From Phoebastria nigripes (Eukaryota > Chordata > Aves > Procellariiformes > Diomedeidae), in the NCBI GenBank assembly GCA_035582835.1, contig JAYKAV010002297.1:662233-726232 (forward strand): 64,000 bases of DNA, written 5' to 3'. The translations under genes were made by a program, and so were the position numbers. Below the pieces are notes generated by a model. It had not been told where the DNA came from and searched no databases. It was given only the letters and a program-made list of their open reading frames with translations. Below, piece after piece: positions 1 through 13,305 of this stretch. Numbering within the stretch: position 1 is the stretch's first letter; each line of letters opens with the position of its first letter.

Positions 1-1676
1 TCAAACTCTAATTGTGGCTCAAGGTATTATCAACGGCATCTCACATATCTCATTTTAAGAAAAGGACATGCNTTCCAGGAACGTAAACTTAAATTATCTA
101 TTTAGAAGAATGTTCAGATTACAAAATCTCAAAGACAGGAAGTGTTGGAATCAATGCTGCCCAGGCAAGTAGCATTTTTTTAATTCAGGCATAAACTATT
201 GAAAACTTTTTTTTCCCCCAGACAATTTATCTTAATTATAGATCTCTGTCCCAGTAGCTTGTCTTGCAGGAAAATTGAATTGAAAATCCATGCAGGGAAG
301 ACTTCCAGTTCAAATCCTGTTTATTTTTATTTGTTGTTTTACATCTCCATTTTTAGGCCTAAATTCCTTTTCCTTGAGCCATGCACTTCTGGAATGTGTT
401 GTTTTAAATTTTAGAGTTGGATAAAGTGAGAGTTAGTCACTCTCTATCCAGAGCACAGCTAACTGGACCTCATGGGAGGAGGCTCGGGAGAAGTTGTTTA
501 AGAGATTTCCCCAAGCCATGATGACTGTAGGATGTCAGGGCAGAACTTCTGCTCAACAGGTAATTAAAGNGGATGAAATGGCCTCCTGGAATGGGGATTA
601 GCTCACCATAAAAGGAGGGGGCTGGAAAATAACGGAGAAGATACACACAGCATTTCTGACTCCTACAAGCAATTAGATGAGTAGGTACTGCAGGAGCACC
701 CCTCTTTCTCGCACTGAAATCTTCTGTCCAAGACAAATTTTTGGTGAAGGGATGCATTTAGCACTGCTGCTACAAGAGGAAATAACTTGGCCAACAGACA
801 TCCNTTTCTAACACAGAAAGCACGAGCCAGGGCAGGATGTCTCCCTGCCAGCCGTCGTGCTGGAGATCCTGCACTAAAGGCCAGAGAGCTGCAACAAAGA
901 AGTGCCCCAAGATCTACGTTTCTGGAATCAAAGCCATCGCTCATTATGTACTGTGCACCTAGGCTACCACTTTTGATCTCCAAATTGTTATAGGAGATGA
1001 GTGTAGCATGCTTCGATCGGAGTAGGATGCTTCCAGGATTAGCCTCATTAAAACAGACCTTTAAAGTCTTATTATTGATAAATTATACTGCTTTGTTGCT
1101 GGCACTNTTCAAGCCAATGGAGTTACTGGCTAGATGACCCATCCTCAAGATGAAAAGAAAAATTGGAGCAAATTTGCATGTGGCAGAGTTCAAGGTCCAG
1201 TTTTTGAAAGGAGATAAATAACTCTTAATTTTAGTGACTGTCATAGGAACACAGAAAATTTTCAGCATTTCTTGTGACCTGGCCCTATATAGTCAAGTAT
1301 TTGGATAGAATTCAGTTACNTTTACAAAACTGCTATTACCATCAGCTGAAATAAGCTGAAATAAGCACTACTGGCAGTCAAGAGACCTTTTAGAAAGATA
1401 ACAACTTACTTTTTATTTGGCATGAAGAGAGACTTCTTAACAAAGTTGACTGTACTCGGTGCTTTTGTTACTTGTCGCTGAAAATACACTCTTTACTGTT
1501 CTGGAAAATGGTTGTAAAAATGACCCCTTTTTTCTATAAACTTTCCTACTGACTGAAGTATTTATAAAATACCACACACTACAACATTTACACAGCAATA
1601 GTGAAATGAAATAAATCCCTTCCCTGCTCCAAGCAAAAAATTCTAATAAGACCCTAAAGGTCATTATCTTCAAAAC
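1..1676. other. Intergenic, no gene recognised
   Basis: AT-rich single-copy-looking DNA. Open frames on both strands are short, mutually overlapping and resemble no family I know. I see no CR1 tail, LTR terminus, tRNA or long tandem repeat. It lies far upstream of MSH6. Confidence 0.6.
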
Positions 1677-1681
1677 ATTAC
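1677..1681. repeat. Left target-site duplication of solo LTR (ATTAC)
   Basis: This is identical to 2229-2233 immediately after the LTR. The perfect match defines the exact insertion boundaries. Confidence 0.85.
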
Positions 1682-2228
1682 TGTCCTGGTTTCAGCTAGG
1701 ATAGAGTTAATTTTCTTCCTAGTAGCTGGTATAGTGCTGTGTTTTGGATTTAGGATGAGAATAATGTTGATAACACACTGATGCTTTAGTTGTTTCTGAG
1801 CATTGCAAGGTCAAGGACTTTTCAGCTTCTCATACTGTCCTGCCAGTGAGGAGGCTGGGGGTGCACAAGAAGCTGGGAGGTGACACAGCCAGGACAGCTG
1901 ACCCCAACTGGCCAAAGGGATATTCCATACTGTATGACATCATGCTGAACAAAAAAACTGGGGGGAGTTGGCTTGGGGGGGGCGCGACCATTGCTTGGGG
2001 ATGGGCTGGGCATCGGTCAGCGGGTGGTGAGCAACTGCATTGTGCATCACTTGCTTTGTATATTCTTTTATCATTATTATTATTTTCCCTTCCTTTTCTG
2101 TCCTATTAAATTGTCTTTATCTCAACCCATGAGTTTTACCTTTTTTTCCGATTCTCTCCCCCATCCCACTGTGGGGGGAGTGAGCAAATGGCTGTGTGGT
2201 GTTCAGCTGCCTGCCGGGTTAAACCACA
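1682..2228 (+). mobile_element. Solo LTR of an endogenous retrovirus, with 5-bp target duplication
   Basis: The element begins TGTCCTGGTTT and ends TTAAACCACA, so it has the TG...CA ends of a retroviral LTR with short imperfect inverted termini. It is flanked on both sides by the identical pentamer ATTAC (1677-1681 and 2229-2233), a perfect target-site duplication. A poly(A) hexamer ATTAAA lies at 2105-2110, after a T-rich stretch, which supports plus orientation. No primer-binding site, gag, pol or env follows, so it is a solo LTR left by recombination between the two LTRs of a provirus. Length is 547 bp. From memory, the opening sequence belongs to a LTR family that is abundant in birds. 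A 5-bp duplication fits several ERV classes, including ERVL-like, but I do not assign a named subfamily. Confidence 0.88.
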
Positions 2229-2233
2229 ATTAC
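2229..2233. repeat. Right target-site duplication of solo LTR (ATTAC)
   Basis: This is the second copy of the duplicated host pentamer. It begins directly after the terminal CA of the LTR. Confidence 0.85.
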
Positions 2234-2956
2234 CAATGCAGGAGTTCCATTTAAAAACATGGAAATGAAGCCTGGTTACAAAAGCTGTAGTTATTCTGTG
2301 GCCTAACTACATACGGTTGTGGAATAATTGCAGCACGTCATAACCTCCTGCCCCACCACTTTGTCCTTGAAAGATTTTGGATTAGCCAGTTTGTCATGAC
2401 CTGATTAAAAAAACAAGTGGGCAGGCAGGAAGCGGGCTCTGTGCAAACTCTGCGTGGTACTGCCAAAATAAACATGCCTGATTGCTGCAAGGCTGCTGCC
2501 AAAAAACAAGGATAGGACTTGACTGGAGGCAAAGGGAAAGAAACAGAGAAGAAATGACAGTTTGGCATCCAAGCCAGGAAGGGACAGTGCACGGTGTCAC
2601 CGGGGCAGGACTTTTCAAAGCGAATGGTCATCACAGTAGGACCCTTCACGGCAACTCAGCCAAGAGCCGAGTGGCACCTTGTATGGCATCCTCAAGCATG
2701 GGGACACAGAGGCTTTGCTGACACAGGCAGCTTCATCTGGTTCCAGCAAGTGCCTCAGAAAGATCTGCATCCACCCATAAACATCTCTAGCTTTAATCTT
2801 CAGCCCTGGGGTGCTCAATCGGTGCTCAAGGACAAATACCTGGCCCTCAGCAGCCTGCTGATGGGTGTGAGTCTGGACCCTGCTTTTTGCATATGGAAAT
2901 CTGTCACAGATGCCAAACTATATGCGTTTCTCCCCTTCCCCCTCCCCTTTTCGGGA
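2234..2956. other. Intergenic, nothing recognised
   Basis: This stretch is somewhat richer in GC than its surroundings and carries overlapping open frames of 67 to 133 codons on both strands. None has recognisable motifs, and the frames are mutual shadows. Confidence 0.5.
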
Positions 2957-3018
2957 GTTGGATTTCATGATCCTTATGGGTTCCTTCCAACTTGAGATAT
3001 TCTATGATTCTATGATTC
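2957..3018 (+). mobile_element. CR1 LINE 3'-end fragment
   Basis: The sequence shows the CR1 3' UTR hallmark: a short 'GATCCTTATGGGTTCCTTCC' block followed by a terminal ATTCTATG-ATTCTATG-ATTC repeat. Only about 60 bp of the 3' tail was inserted, which is typical of the severe 5' truncation of CR1 copies. No coding part remains. Confidence 0.85.
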
Positions 3019-6000
3019 CCCGACCTATTTTGCCCAACCATTTATGTGACTCAAACTTCCAACTTTGCCACCTGAGGTTTTCCAGAGCTCTGCTGATTCT
3101 CTTTGATTTGCCTATTTCTCCAGATGTGACATCAAACTGTGAAATAGGTGAGATTACAGCAATCAAAGTGAAAGCTGGGGAAGGAAGTGAACTCCACAAA
3201 AGCGTTGGGCATAGAGAAAGAAGTATTATTTGAGGCATCTTCAGCCACCACCTGTTCTAGCCATATGGTATGGACTTGCTGTTAGCTACCTTTGACAAAC
3301 TGGAGGCTGTAAGCAGTAAGTTAAATGGCTCGCAAATAACATTTCCACTCCTCCTAAGCCCATGATCAGCTCCAGTGGTGACAGCACATGCTGGCAGAGA
3401 GCACAATTTCTCAACAATCTGTGCTCTGTAGTGAAGAAGCAGGTTAATATTGGGAAGAGGTACATTGCCTCCCAATAAGGCTGAGCTCAATAAAGGAGAA
3501 GATGTAAGATCTGAATGGAGAGTTGGGATACTTGATCCCATGTTGAGACAGTTTCAGCTAAGGGGTATGCTTTTATAAGCCAGGGACAAACATGCCTTCT
3601 GGAGGGGTTTTGGGTAGAGCACAAGTGTTGCATACCACTGCATTTTGACAAAGATAGCTTCATCACAAGGCAAGGGATGACTGGAATACCCTTCCCAGAC
3701 CCACCTCTCCATGCAAGAACCTGTCCATGGATTTGCAGGAATTGTCATCCAGGAAAACATGACATTGTAAAATGGAAGCAAACCCAAATCTTGCAGATTG
3801 TCAAAACAGTCTTCCCAGTACAACTAATAAAAGACTAAAGGAAGAACGTAATACAAGAGGGGGTTGATACAAGCAAGCAGAGAGCAGTGAAAAAGTAGTA
3901 AGTACTTTCCTGATAAGCTCAGGGAACATCTGTACTGCTAGGCAAAAACAATAGAGCTAGCAGCAGCACATGATGGATGTTACAGAAAATGTAGTTAACA
4001 TCTCTCTACACAGTCCAGGAGCCAGTGTCATAGCACTAAAGCTATGGGAATTTTGGCAAGGAAAACCCAATCCACAAATATAAGGATTNCAAATTATTAG
4101 GGAGGATTCAGTGCTTTTTCTGCAGGTCGCCTTTACTGCAGCCTGCTTCTGGGTCTTTGTTTAGTATGCAAATCTAAAATTAGGAAGATCCACTTAGGGA
4201 AATTTGATCCCAGGAAGGTTCATGGCAGCTACTGACTCAGCAGTGGGAGTTTACAGCTGGTGAGGACTTTGTGAGATCCACCAAGTCCCAGGAAACTACA
4301 AGGTACAGTTTAATCATCTAGATATTAGCTAAGGGCTGCAAAGGACGTACACATTTCGTTCAGCTCTGAAACACTCTTCAGCTGCCTCTAGCATGGATTT
4401 GATGAGAAAACAGGGGAAGCATACTGCAGCCCTGGCTGGGGAAAGGTCTGTAAGGCACTTCTGACTTGTCTTACAATTCAAGATATGAAGCATCCTAATG
4501 GAAAGAGTCTCTTGGGCACAGGAAAGCAGCACTAATGCACTGAAAGCCTAGCAGAACAAAAAAAGTAATGAAACAAACTCTGTCCTAAGCCTGCAAGTGT
4601 TAAATAGACTGATGGACTGGGTACTTCCCCACCCCCTGAAGCCCATCTGTTCCCCCCAACTTGGCTGCCTTTGTCTGCATTAGCTCAGGAGCCATCAGAG
4701 CCCTCCACCAGTCTCGGTGTGGAATTCCAGCTACAAGCTGGAAAATCAAGAGTTCAGGGAATTATCCCCAAAGATGAGGTTTTCATGGCAACAGCTAAAA
4801 AAATCATACTCTGCTGTCTAATCATGCAGCAGAATGGGTAAATAAAGAACAATGCGATACAGATGTGACACTGGCAGCCGTGCACTGAACTGCTGTATGC
4901 AAATTATGATTCTGTGAATATAGAAAAAAAATAAAAGCAAATGTAAAAGAAGAAAGGTAGATATACATAAAATCAAGAGTAGAGATTATGTCAAAGAAAT
5001 GCTAATAAGGATACTACCTATTTTGACACTGTTTTGCCTTATCTAAGTTCCATGACTGTATTTCAAGAAGAGTTAGGAAATTTTTGGGCAGAAAGTTCTG
5101 CATGAGCAGTGTTCAGGGTCAGAGGGGTACAATAGGAATGCCAGCCCTCTCTTTCATTATCCAACTCAAAGCTATGAAATAGCTTAAACTATAAAAGGCA
5201 TTTGGATTATGATTGTAACATCTCAATTTAAGTAAAAGATATGTTTGTCAGCTGCTTGGTACTCAGGTTGTTTTTCCTACCCTTCTGCCCATGGAAGCCT
5301 CAGTTCTCTGTCTTATTCCTCTGATCTTTTCTGATCCCATAACTGCCAACCAGCCTAACTAAAACAAAGTTGACCTGAGCTGCCTGTACTGGTCACCTCT
5401 ATATGCTAAACTATAGACTAGCTAAACTAGACTATATATAAACTATAACTTATGTTCTAATAATGATCATTTACCACCTCCTGCATTTCTTGAACCCAAT
5501 ACAACACCCAGGTGTCGTGAAAGAGCTGGGATGAAAACACAGGGCTACCCCAGGGACAGCCCCTTTGCCTCAGGCTGCCTGACCCAGCCAGTTGTGTCCC
5601 TTGGCCCAGCCTGGGAATGAGCTTGAGTATGTGGTGGAAGGAAGGGAAAAATCAAAGCCACGTTCGGGCTGTGCAGTCTGGATGCACCATATTCACCCTA
5701 CTTTTACTTGCAGTGGGAACATGGGAGGATGGATGGTATTTGGGCACAGGACCAGAGTGTGCAGAAGAAGATGTGGCACCTCCACATCTCCCCCTTTCTT
5801 CTCTTTCCCCTCTCCCTCTTTCTGGCCCTCAGCCTTCCTACCTTTTCGCTGCCATTACTGCCTGCTCAGCCTGCTGCGTAGGCAGCAGTTACAGCAGGAA
5901 TTACAGAAGTTCTGGCGTATTTGCCTCCTCTTGATACCTCTCACATGGGTGCAGGGTGCATACCTTTCTTGCTCTGCCCCAGCTATGACCCTACCATTTG

Positions 6001-6789
6001 TCNGCCCAGGGGAAAGCAGTAGGACTTCACTGCGCAGGAGATGAATGCCCAGGAGGGATCTGGCCCAGGCTGCAAGAAACACGTTGGGTTCCCCTTGCTG
6101 GCAGGAGCAGCGTAAGCTGTCCCACTAGTAAGGTCTGTCTGAATCAGGTTCAAGAAGTGCTTGAAAAACTGTCAACGTGCCATTGAGACAGCATGATGCA
6201 TTTCCCTGCAGTCAGGCTCTAGCANACAAGCAGAATCAGCCTGAAAGCAGAAACCACAGTCCCAGAGCAATAGCCAGCACTTATTAGGATCTCACTAAGA
6301 ATGAAGTTGGCAGGGCCAGAGAGCCATGTTGCTAAAAATACATTTGGCAGTTAGCAAGAGAGAAGTAAAGCAAAAACCTGCTTCACTCAGTGCTCTTTGG
6401 CCATGTATCCTTAAAAGAGCAGGAGGCCCCACAGCAGGCATTTGCTGAAATAATCCTCTGTGGGTCCAAGTAGTAAATCTGTATCAGTGGATTCCATACT
6501 GAATCCTGTTCAGTCCTGGAAAAAACTGGGGAAGGAGAAAGTATAACCATTTTTTCCATCAAGGAAATGATCAAGTGTTAAGGCAAATACATGCAGATTA
6601 AGAGTGACACTAATACATGCACAACTAGTAGGTGCATCACACTGAACTCGGCTTCCATCCCAGAAACTCATCAGAGGGAGAAGGCTGATGAAATGAAACT
6701 CCACTTCATCTTTTTAGTCCACTTTCTCTTTTAAAGTATTTTCTTAGTGTCTGTGATGCATAAGGTTTCTTTGGAAAGATAGTTTACTG
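3019..6789. other. Intergenic, no gene recognised
   Basis: Unremarkable AT-rich DNA. The longest frame (150 codons near 5592-6044) is low in conservation-like features, contains an N and overlaps other frames. I see no splice-flanked exon, repeat tail or RNA gene that I can support. Confidence 0.55.
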
Positions 6790-7549
6790 GCTAAGTGCCG
6801 GGTCCTGCACTTGGGTCACAACAACCCCACGCAACAGACTTGGGGAAGGGTGTCTGGAAAGCTGCTCGGCGGAAAAGGACCTGGGGGTGCTGGTCGACAG
6901 CCAGCTGAATATGAGCCNGCAGTGTGCCCAGGTGGCCAAGAAGGCCAATAGCATCCTGGCTTGTATCAGAAACAGTGTGGCCAAGCAGGAGTAGGGAACT
7001 GATTGTCCCCCTGTACTCAGCACTGGTGAGGCCGGACCTCGAATACTGTGTTCAGTTTTGGGCCCCTCACTACAAGACATTGAGGTGTTGGAACGTGTCC
7101 AAAGAAGGGCAACGAAGCTGGTAAAGGGTCTAGAGCACAAGTCTTANGAAGAGCGGCTGAGGGAACTGGGACTGTTTAGCCTGGAGAAAAGGAGGCTCAG
7201 GGGAGACCTTATCGCTCTCTACAACCACCTGAAAGGAGGTTGTAGCGAGGTGGGTGTCAGTCTCTTCTCCCAAGTAACAAGCGATAGGATGAGAGGAAAT
7301 GGCCTCAAGTTGCACCAGGGGAGGTTTAGATTGGATATTAGGAAAAATTTCTTCACTGAAAGGATTGTCAAGCATTGGAACAGGCTGCCCAGGGAACTGG
7401 TTGAGTCACCATCCCTGGAGGCATTTAAAAGACGTGTAGATGTGGTGCTTAGGGACATGGTTTAGTGGTGGACTTGGCAGTGCTAGGTTAACGGTTGGAC
7501 TTGATGTTCTTAAAGGTCTTTTCCAACCTAAATGATTCTATGACTCTAT
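6790..7549 (+). mobile_element. CR1 LINE, 5'-truncated copy (reverse transcriptase C-terminus and 3' UTR)
   Basis: The 5' end enters the CR1 ORF2 at a stretch reading AKCRVLHLGHNN (6790 on). It continues through the C-terminal domain with the typical motifs [19 protein letters not shown] (near 7170-7225) and [20 protein letters not shown] (near 7327-7387). The copy ends with the CR1 3' UTR and a terminal GATTCTATGACTCTAT at 7534-7549. Several frame breaks and two N bases interrupt the frame. The polymerase catalytic motif region is absent because of 5' truncation, so the copy cannot mobilise itself. The last 135-codon frame (7058-7465) is retroelement remnant, not a host gene. Confidence 0.95.
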
Positions 7550-10500
7550 TGGATCTCACTTGTCAAGTGTGTCCTGGTCAAGGAGTGCTGGGGAAGATAT
7601 CAGGCAATTAAGTAAGTAAGTACTACGTTGCAATCGCATTTTGACTATCAAAGTTATTTTTCAAAACTTCCTAAAAGGTGTAATTTTGTCCTCATAGCCT
7701 TCAGTGAAGGCACTGAAGTAGGTCAGCTTTNGGGTTTTATGAGGAAAGGANAAAAAAATCATCATCAATAGGAAAGCTAGAAAGGAAGAGAACTCAGAGT
7801 AGGAGAGCAGATATGGAGGAGGAGCTGAGGGGAAGGGCATTTGTATCTACTCTTCTAGGAGATGATATTGTCCCTGACAGGAAAAGTGCACAATACTTGC
7901 AGAATTTCTGCTGGTCTAAGTTTGTGTACACTGCCTCTTACTAACTAATGTATGTCATCTCCACAGTATAATGAAACGCTTGACCTCCTTTTGATTCCCT
8001 TTTAGTGAATACCATCCGATAGTAAATGAAGAGTGTCTGGAAGGCAGAGCAGGGCTTCTTGCAAAGAAAGACTTTTAATAAGTTATCACACCTTCTTGCC
8101 AGATTCCTGCATCCTGGATGCTTCCATGAGGGCAGAGCTCCTGTACAGGNTTGAGGAAGATGAGTCACTCCATCCCAGTGGCAATAATGCATGAGGATGA
8201 ACTTCTTTTCATCCTTTCTAAAGCATCACTTGCAGTGTCTAACTAGCTGACTTTTGACTCTTCAGGTGGTAGGCCTGGTAAAGCAAACCCAGCTTAGTAG
8301 TATCTTTTTCTCTTGGTTGTTCCAAGTCCTCCACCTTGCAGACCTCCACCTTGGTCTGGTAACCAGAGTGGAACGGTAAGCAAAATTTGCTTCTGGCAGC
8401 AGAACAGGAGGAGAGGACATGCTGTCTCATGCCTTGCAAAGTACAATGGTGTTTCTATAAGTGTGGGGGTGTCCATAAGTGACTGCTGATAATTGTCTCC
8501 AAGCCACATGCTCTGCTGGAGGCAAAGACACTCTCCAATTTATGAAAAGTAGCAAAGTACCTGGTTACCCTGAATAAGTGCCACATAAGCTTTTTGTGGT
8601 TAGGCTATGTACTTTTTACTCTTCACAAATACTAGTGGCAAGAAAGAAACATGCAGGGACATGAGCCTCTTCACATGACTCAGAACTTTAAATCTGTCNT
8701 CTTGCTTAATCCAAGCATTGTGATCGCAGCACAAGCACTTTGCCAGCAGTGCATAGTTCTGCTAAAAGCAAGCTGCTTCCTATGGGCAGTTCTATGCAGA
8801 GTAAATGTCCTTGGAGAGCTTCCTAAAAGGTTACTAAAAGAGATCCCCCACTAACTTCTACTTCTCAATATAAGCCCATGTTACCTGCCATCCAAATAAT
8901 TCCTGGGAGTCAATGTTTCACTTCAGCAAAATTTAGTAGCAAACTGTAGCAAACTGAAATTCTTACACAAAATTGCATCTGATAAACAAATTCTTGTAAG
9001 NCTTCTTGGTCAAAAAAATTATCTATAATCAAAGTCTAGATTTTTGACGTTGATCCAAAACAAATCTGTACCTGATCTTTGTGTGTCAAGGAGTTTACAC
9101 AAGTTTGGGATTGGTATACGTTGCATTTGCAGCTACAAGAAGCAGCATAATTTAGCCCATCCAGGTATTTATTTTGATAATTATGCCTCTTATGTTTGTA
9201 ACATGTTTTCATTGTAGCCGTTGTGACACCACGGATGGCAAAGCTCTGCAAACTGCCTGGAATAGTGGAATCAGGCTGAGAAAACCTCAGGACTTTAACT
9301 GATGTTTTTTAACTCTTCTGTAAGGTACTGCAGACACCTATTGCCTCATATACCCATTGCTGCTTTTCACCACAGGTGGTCAATTTTATATTGTAAAAAT
9401 GTGTAAAATCCCTGTAGTATATTAATTCCATTTTCTCAGTGCTCAAAAATTCTGAAGAGTCTGCTTCAAAATGCCCTGTATTTTGCCTGTAGTAGTTTAA
9501 AGTCCTAGCTATAGTACACTGATCTCCTCAATCTGAAATGAGACAGTAACCCTGCGAACAGAAGTGCTGCAGTTCTCTGCCTATCATTAGTACATGTCAA
9601 CACTTCATTAAACTGTCCAGAGCCTGCAAGCATAAGACAAATGGACTTGATTCTGCAAAAGAAGCAGAAGGAAAAATAATCATTTTTCATCCTGTGTGTT
9701 TTGTTGATTAATGGACATACATTCAATTGATAGGGGTGAGAATTTGAATGGACAGGAAAGGCAGCAGTTTAAAATATCATATTCCTGCAGTTAAAGTCAG
9801 GTGTCTGTGAGACATTAGCCCTTGTAAAGGTCGAGAGACTGATGGTTCCTGGCATGGGCCATGAGATAGTCACCTCCAGGTACCTTGGGAAAATCAAATG
9901 TTATCATGTGGTCCTTTTGCTGTAAATTCCAATCTGTAAGGTCAGGGCTGAGGCACAATGGATATGACAGTGCATGAGACATTTAAATTGGTATTGCATC
10001 TCTTTTGTAGACAAAAATCTTCAGTTTCCAGTGATATTTCTCTTGCTGAAAGCCATTCTGTATCTCTGAGATAGTTCATGATTTTTAAATGTAAAGGTTT
10101 GAAGCCATTGAAATGCAGAGGTACATTATAAATAGGCAGAGAGGCCAAGCTGTTCTAAGAAAACACACTGACCTCAGAGGTGAGGAGAGAATAAAGGCAA
10201 AAGAAATAATGCAGCAAAATGGGCACATTTATGAACATAATTTAAAAAATGTAAAGCTAAAATAATGTTTTGTAAAAATAATTTATTGCACACATTAAGT
10301 ATGCTTTTATCAGACTAACTTTTAAGAAACCGAGACAAGTCATATATAAGGACTATGCTTATTTTTGGTCTATAGGAGGAATAAAATCAGGCTAAGAGGA
10401 TAGAATCATGGGGAAAGGATGCCAGGTAACAAGTGAGTGAACATTGAGGAGTAAAAAGGATAACAATCATCCTGCAGTGGAAAACAAACATTTGGGATGA

Positions 10501-11776
10501 CAGGGGCTAATGTGTTAGGATTGCTCAAAGCCTCTTTATGCTGTTTAAATTAATGAGTGACCAAAAACACAGCTGGTTGCAAGTCATCCGAGGTTCTCAA
10601 GGGAGAACAAAAGTATTATTTCATTAAAACACTTAGCCAGTTTTTAATTGCCTGAAAGATTATCTGTTTTTCCATGTCTATCTGATAAAACATATTTTTT
10701 CTCCTTATCGCCCTCGGTGCTTCTCTTAGACCAACAGTACTACTACTGGTGTTTTAAAACGCTTGGTGCTGAAAAAACCTGAAATAATAAGAGTGAGAAA
10801 TAAAGAACATTTAAAATCAGGGAAAAAAATGTAGCTTTACTCTGTGACAGTTTACAGGGAAAGAAATTCATTGGGTGAAGTTAAACTAGATTTCCCTGAA
10901 AATCACAAGATTTATTGTAGCAAGATAAAAACTGTTCGGAAGAATGGTAACCCTTACAGGTGCGCAATCTGTGACTGCGAGGTCCCAGAGAGCTGCAGAG
11001 CTCTTAGGTCCAGCCACGTCCCAACTCCACACTAGGGCATGACACGGGTATCCACTATCCTCCTGAGAACAGAAAGCTGGGCAAATGTGCAGGATTTGCA
11101 GATCTAAGTAGTTTTGCTGTCTCCTGAAATAATAAAATTATTTTATGTGCTGTGTCCAAAGGGCTTTGCACCATCTCATACTGTACTTCAAGATCAATTT
11201 TCTCCTGCTCTGCTTGCACAAGTTCCAGCTCTAACACTGGAAATGTTATAAACAAAGGCTGAGGGAGGGGAATCATGGTTATAGCTCTTTGCTCAGTTCT
11301 CATAATGTAGATCTTGATACTTCAGAAAATGGGGGCTTTTTTCCCAGTGCCTCTGGAAATTTTTTTTACTCCTGAATTTCAGTCTATTAACAGACTGGAA
11401 GAAGACCCAGCTGGGCAAGACAAGCAAAGGTAGCACTGACAGTCACAAAATTACAACAGATATTCATGACCATTGCACAGGTTTCAGAGAGTGAAGAGCT
11501 TCCTGCTGCTACAAATTATCTACCAGAATATTTCTATAAGTTTTGAAGATTTTGGCAAAAGCGAGACTAACCCTAATAAGTTACTTACTAAAACTCATGT
11601 GGCAGCTATCTGAGAATCTGAGAAGGTATAGCGAGCTCCTAAACAACTGATTTAATTAAATGCAATTAAGGACTAAGAGGTATCAGATACGTGCAATCAT
11701 ATTCTCTTGATCTAGCAATTAATATTAATAACTCTCAGAGAGCATTTTCAAATTTGTTATTTGCTGGTGCTCACTC
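7550..11776. other. Intergenic, no gene recognised
   Basis: AT-rich DNA with short unrelated open frames. I looked for LTR ends, CR1 tails, exon-like frames with splice sites and tRNA-like arms and saw none I could support. A cysteine-containing minus frame at 9036-9251 has no recognisable domain. Confidence 0.5.
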
Positions 11777-11823
11777 TTTTTTTTTTTTTTTTTTTTTTTT
11801 TTNTTTTTTTTTTTTTTTTTTTT
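11777..11823. repeat. Poly(T) tract
   Basis: This is an uninterrupted run of about 47 T, with one N at 11803. The N suggests the true length is uncertain. The flanking sequence is not a recognisable retrocopy. Confidence 0.9.
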
Positions 11824-13305
11824 GTGATTTATTCCCATTATACATCTTGTTGTATCCAACTGGCAAATTCTGCTCTATTATTATGCTACTCAAATTCTGT
11901 TCGGGGAATGTGAGCCAGGCCTAGCAAATCCAAACAGTGAGGGACTCTCTCTGTCCAGTAGAAGCTACCTGAAGACTGAAAATACTAGCTCCAAAAATTC
12001 CCTGTGAGTATAAAGTGCAACCCTTAAAGAACATGTTTGGACTCATTGGGTGAGTAATTTTTATGTGTTAACTACATTTATTTGCTTTGTCTGACACATA
12101 GATTGGCTATCAACTCTGCCTCTAAATTATTTTTGCAAAAATAGCACAGCACCCTTACAAAAAGCATAGCTTGAACCATATTATGAATTAAACTACTGAA
12201 AGACCTAGCCAGTAATTCCTTCTTAGCAGATAACAAAATAGAAACAAGTATCAGACATTTACTATAGAGGGAAATTACTATTTCAAAGCTGATTCTATAA
12301 ATGTAAAGTATTAACAGAATTAGACCTGTTCTGTTCTGTAAAATATTAAACCAAATCACTTTTCCCACCCATACAATTGATATTTCTTTTTTTAGGTGAT
12401 AAGCAATCTACATTGTTGTTGATATATTACCCCTTACAAGTTCTTTAACCCACATCCCAGAAATAATTAAACTGAAATTACTCTGTGTGATGCAATGTAA
12501 AATAAAGTTAATAGTTTAAGAATCTGAACACCAGTTTTGGCGAAGTCAAACTGTCAGCACTCATTAATACCAGGTTTGAATCTGAAAGAACTAGAGAGTC
12601 CTTCCGCTTAAAAAAATTAAAAAATATACTTTTGGTGGGTGCTTCCTTGATGTGGGATAGCATTTGTCGGCATCATGCAAAAACAAAGGAGAGTGCATGT
12701 TGTGTTCCTAGAAACCTTTGATCTCTTGCTTCACTGAACACGCCAGGCAGCTTGAACTCCTGACACCAGTGGGCGTGCGCAGAATACCATCCAGGCAATC
12801 AAAGTCGCCATAGGTATACTGCAAAGAAAGGCTTGGGTTTTCTGTAATGGCATGACTCCTTTTTTCTTCTCAATGTCGTCGCAGAGCATGAAAGGGCAAT
12901 GGCCTACCAGGTTCCCTAAGAAACGTCCCCTGTGAAGAGGGGACCATCCCACGGCTGCCAGTCTGGGGTTCCTTGAACTGAAACACTTCAGAAGCATCTG
13001 AGCTGACACAGTGCGACGCACACGGGAGACTTTACCCAGTTTTGTAATCCCTGTACTGTTTAAATGACTTACAATAATGTTAGCTCTTGCACTAGTAGTG
13101 CTGTTCCTCTGTAGGAACATTTAGGGAATACTGTAAATCCTTCAGTAATTTTATGGCCAAGGCAGTATAATACAGTTATTTTGGGCTCCAGCTCACAGTG
13201 CCATATGATTACATCAGAATCTGCATTTTCATAAAAAAGAAATGGCAAGTTTCTTGCCCTTACAGAAAGCTTTAAAGGAAGAAGAAAAGCTTTAAAATAT
13301 GAAAT
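11824..13305. other. Intergenic, no gene recognised
   Basis: AT-rich DNA. A 129-codon minus-strand frame at 12731-13120 is the longest, but I recognise no motif in it and see no clear splice sites around it. Confidence 0.5.

Noticed and set aside
5592..6044. 150-codon plus-strand open frame
   Set aside because: It has no recognisable motif, overlaps other frames of similar length, contains an N, and has no splice or promoter context.
7058..7465. 135-codon open frame that looks like a gene
   Set aside because: It is the C-terminal reverse-transcriptase part of the CR1 copy at 6790-7549, so it is annotated as a mobile element.
10400..10420. AGAATCATGG motif resembling an inverted CR1 tail
   Set aside because: Only about ten bases match, and the conserved CR1 3' UTR block that should follow is absent.
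11777..11823. Poly(T) run as the tail of a minus-strand retrocopy
   Set aside because: The adjacent sequence shows no recognisable spliced gene or SINE, and no target duplications were seen.
12731..13120. 129-codon minus-strand frame
   Set aside because: No motif, no clear splice sites, and composition like the neighbouring non-coding DNA.
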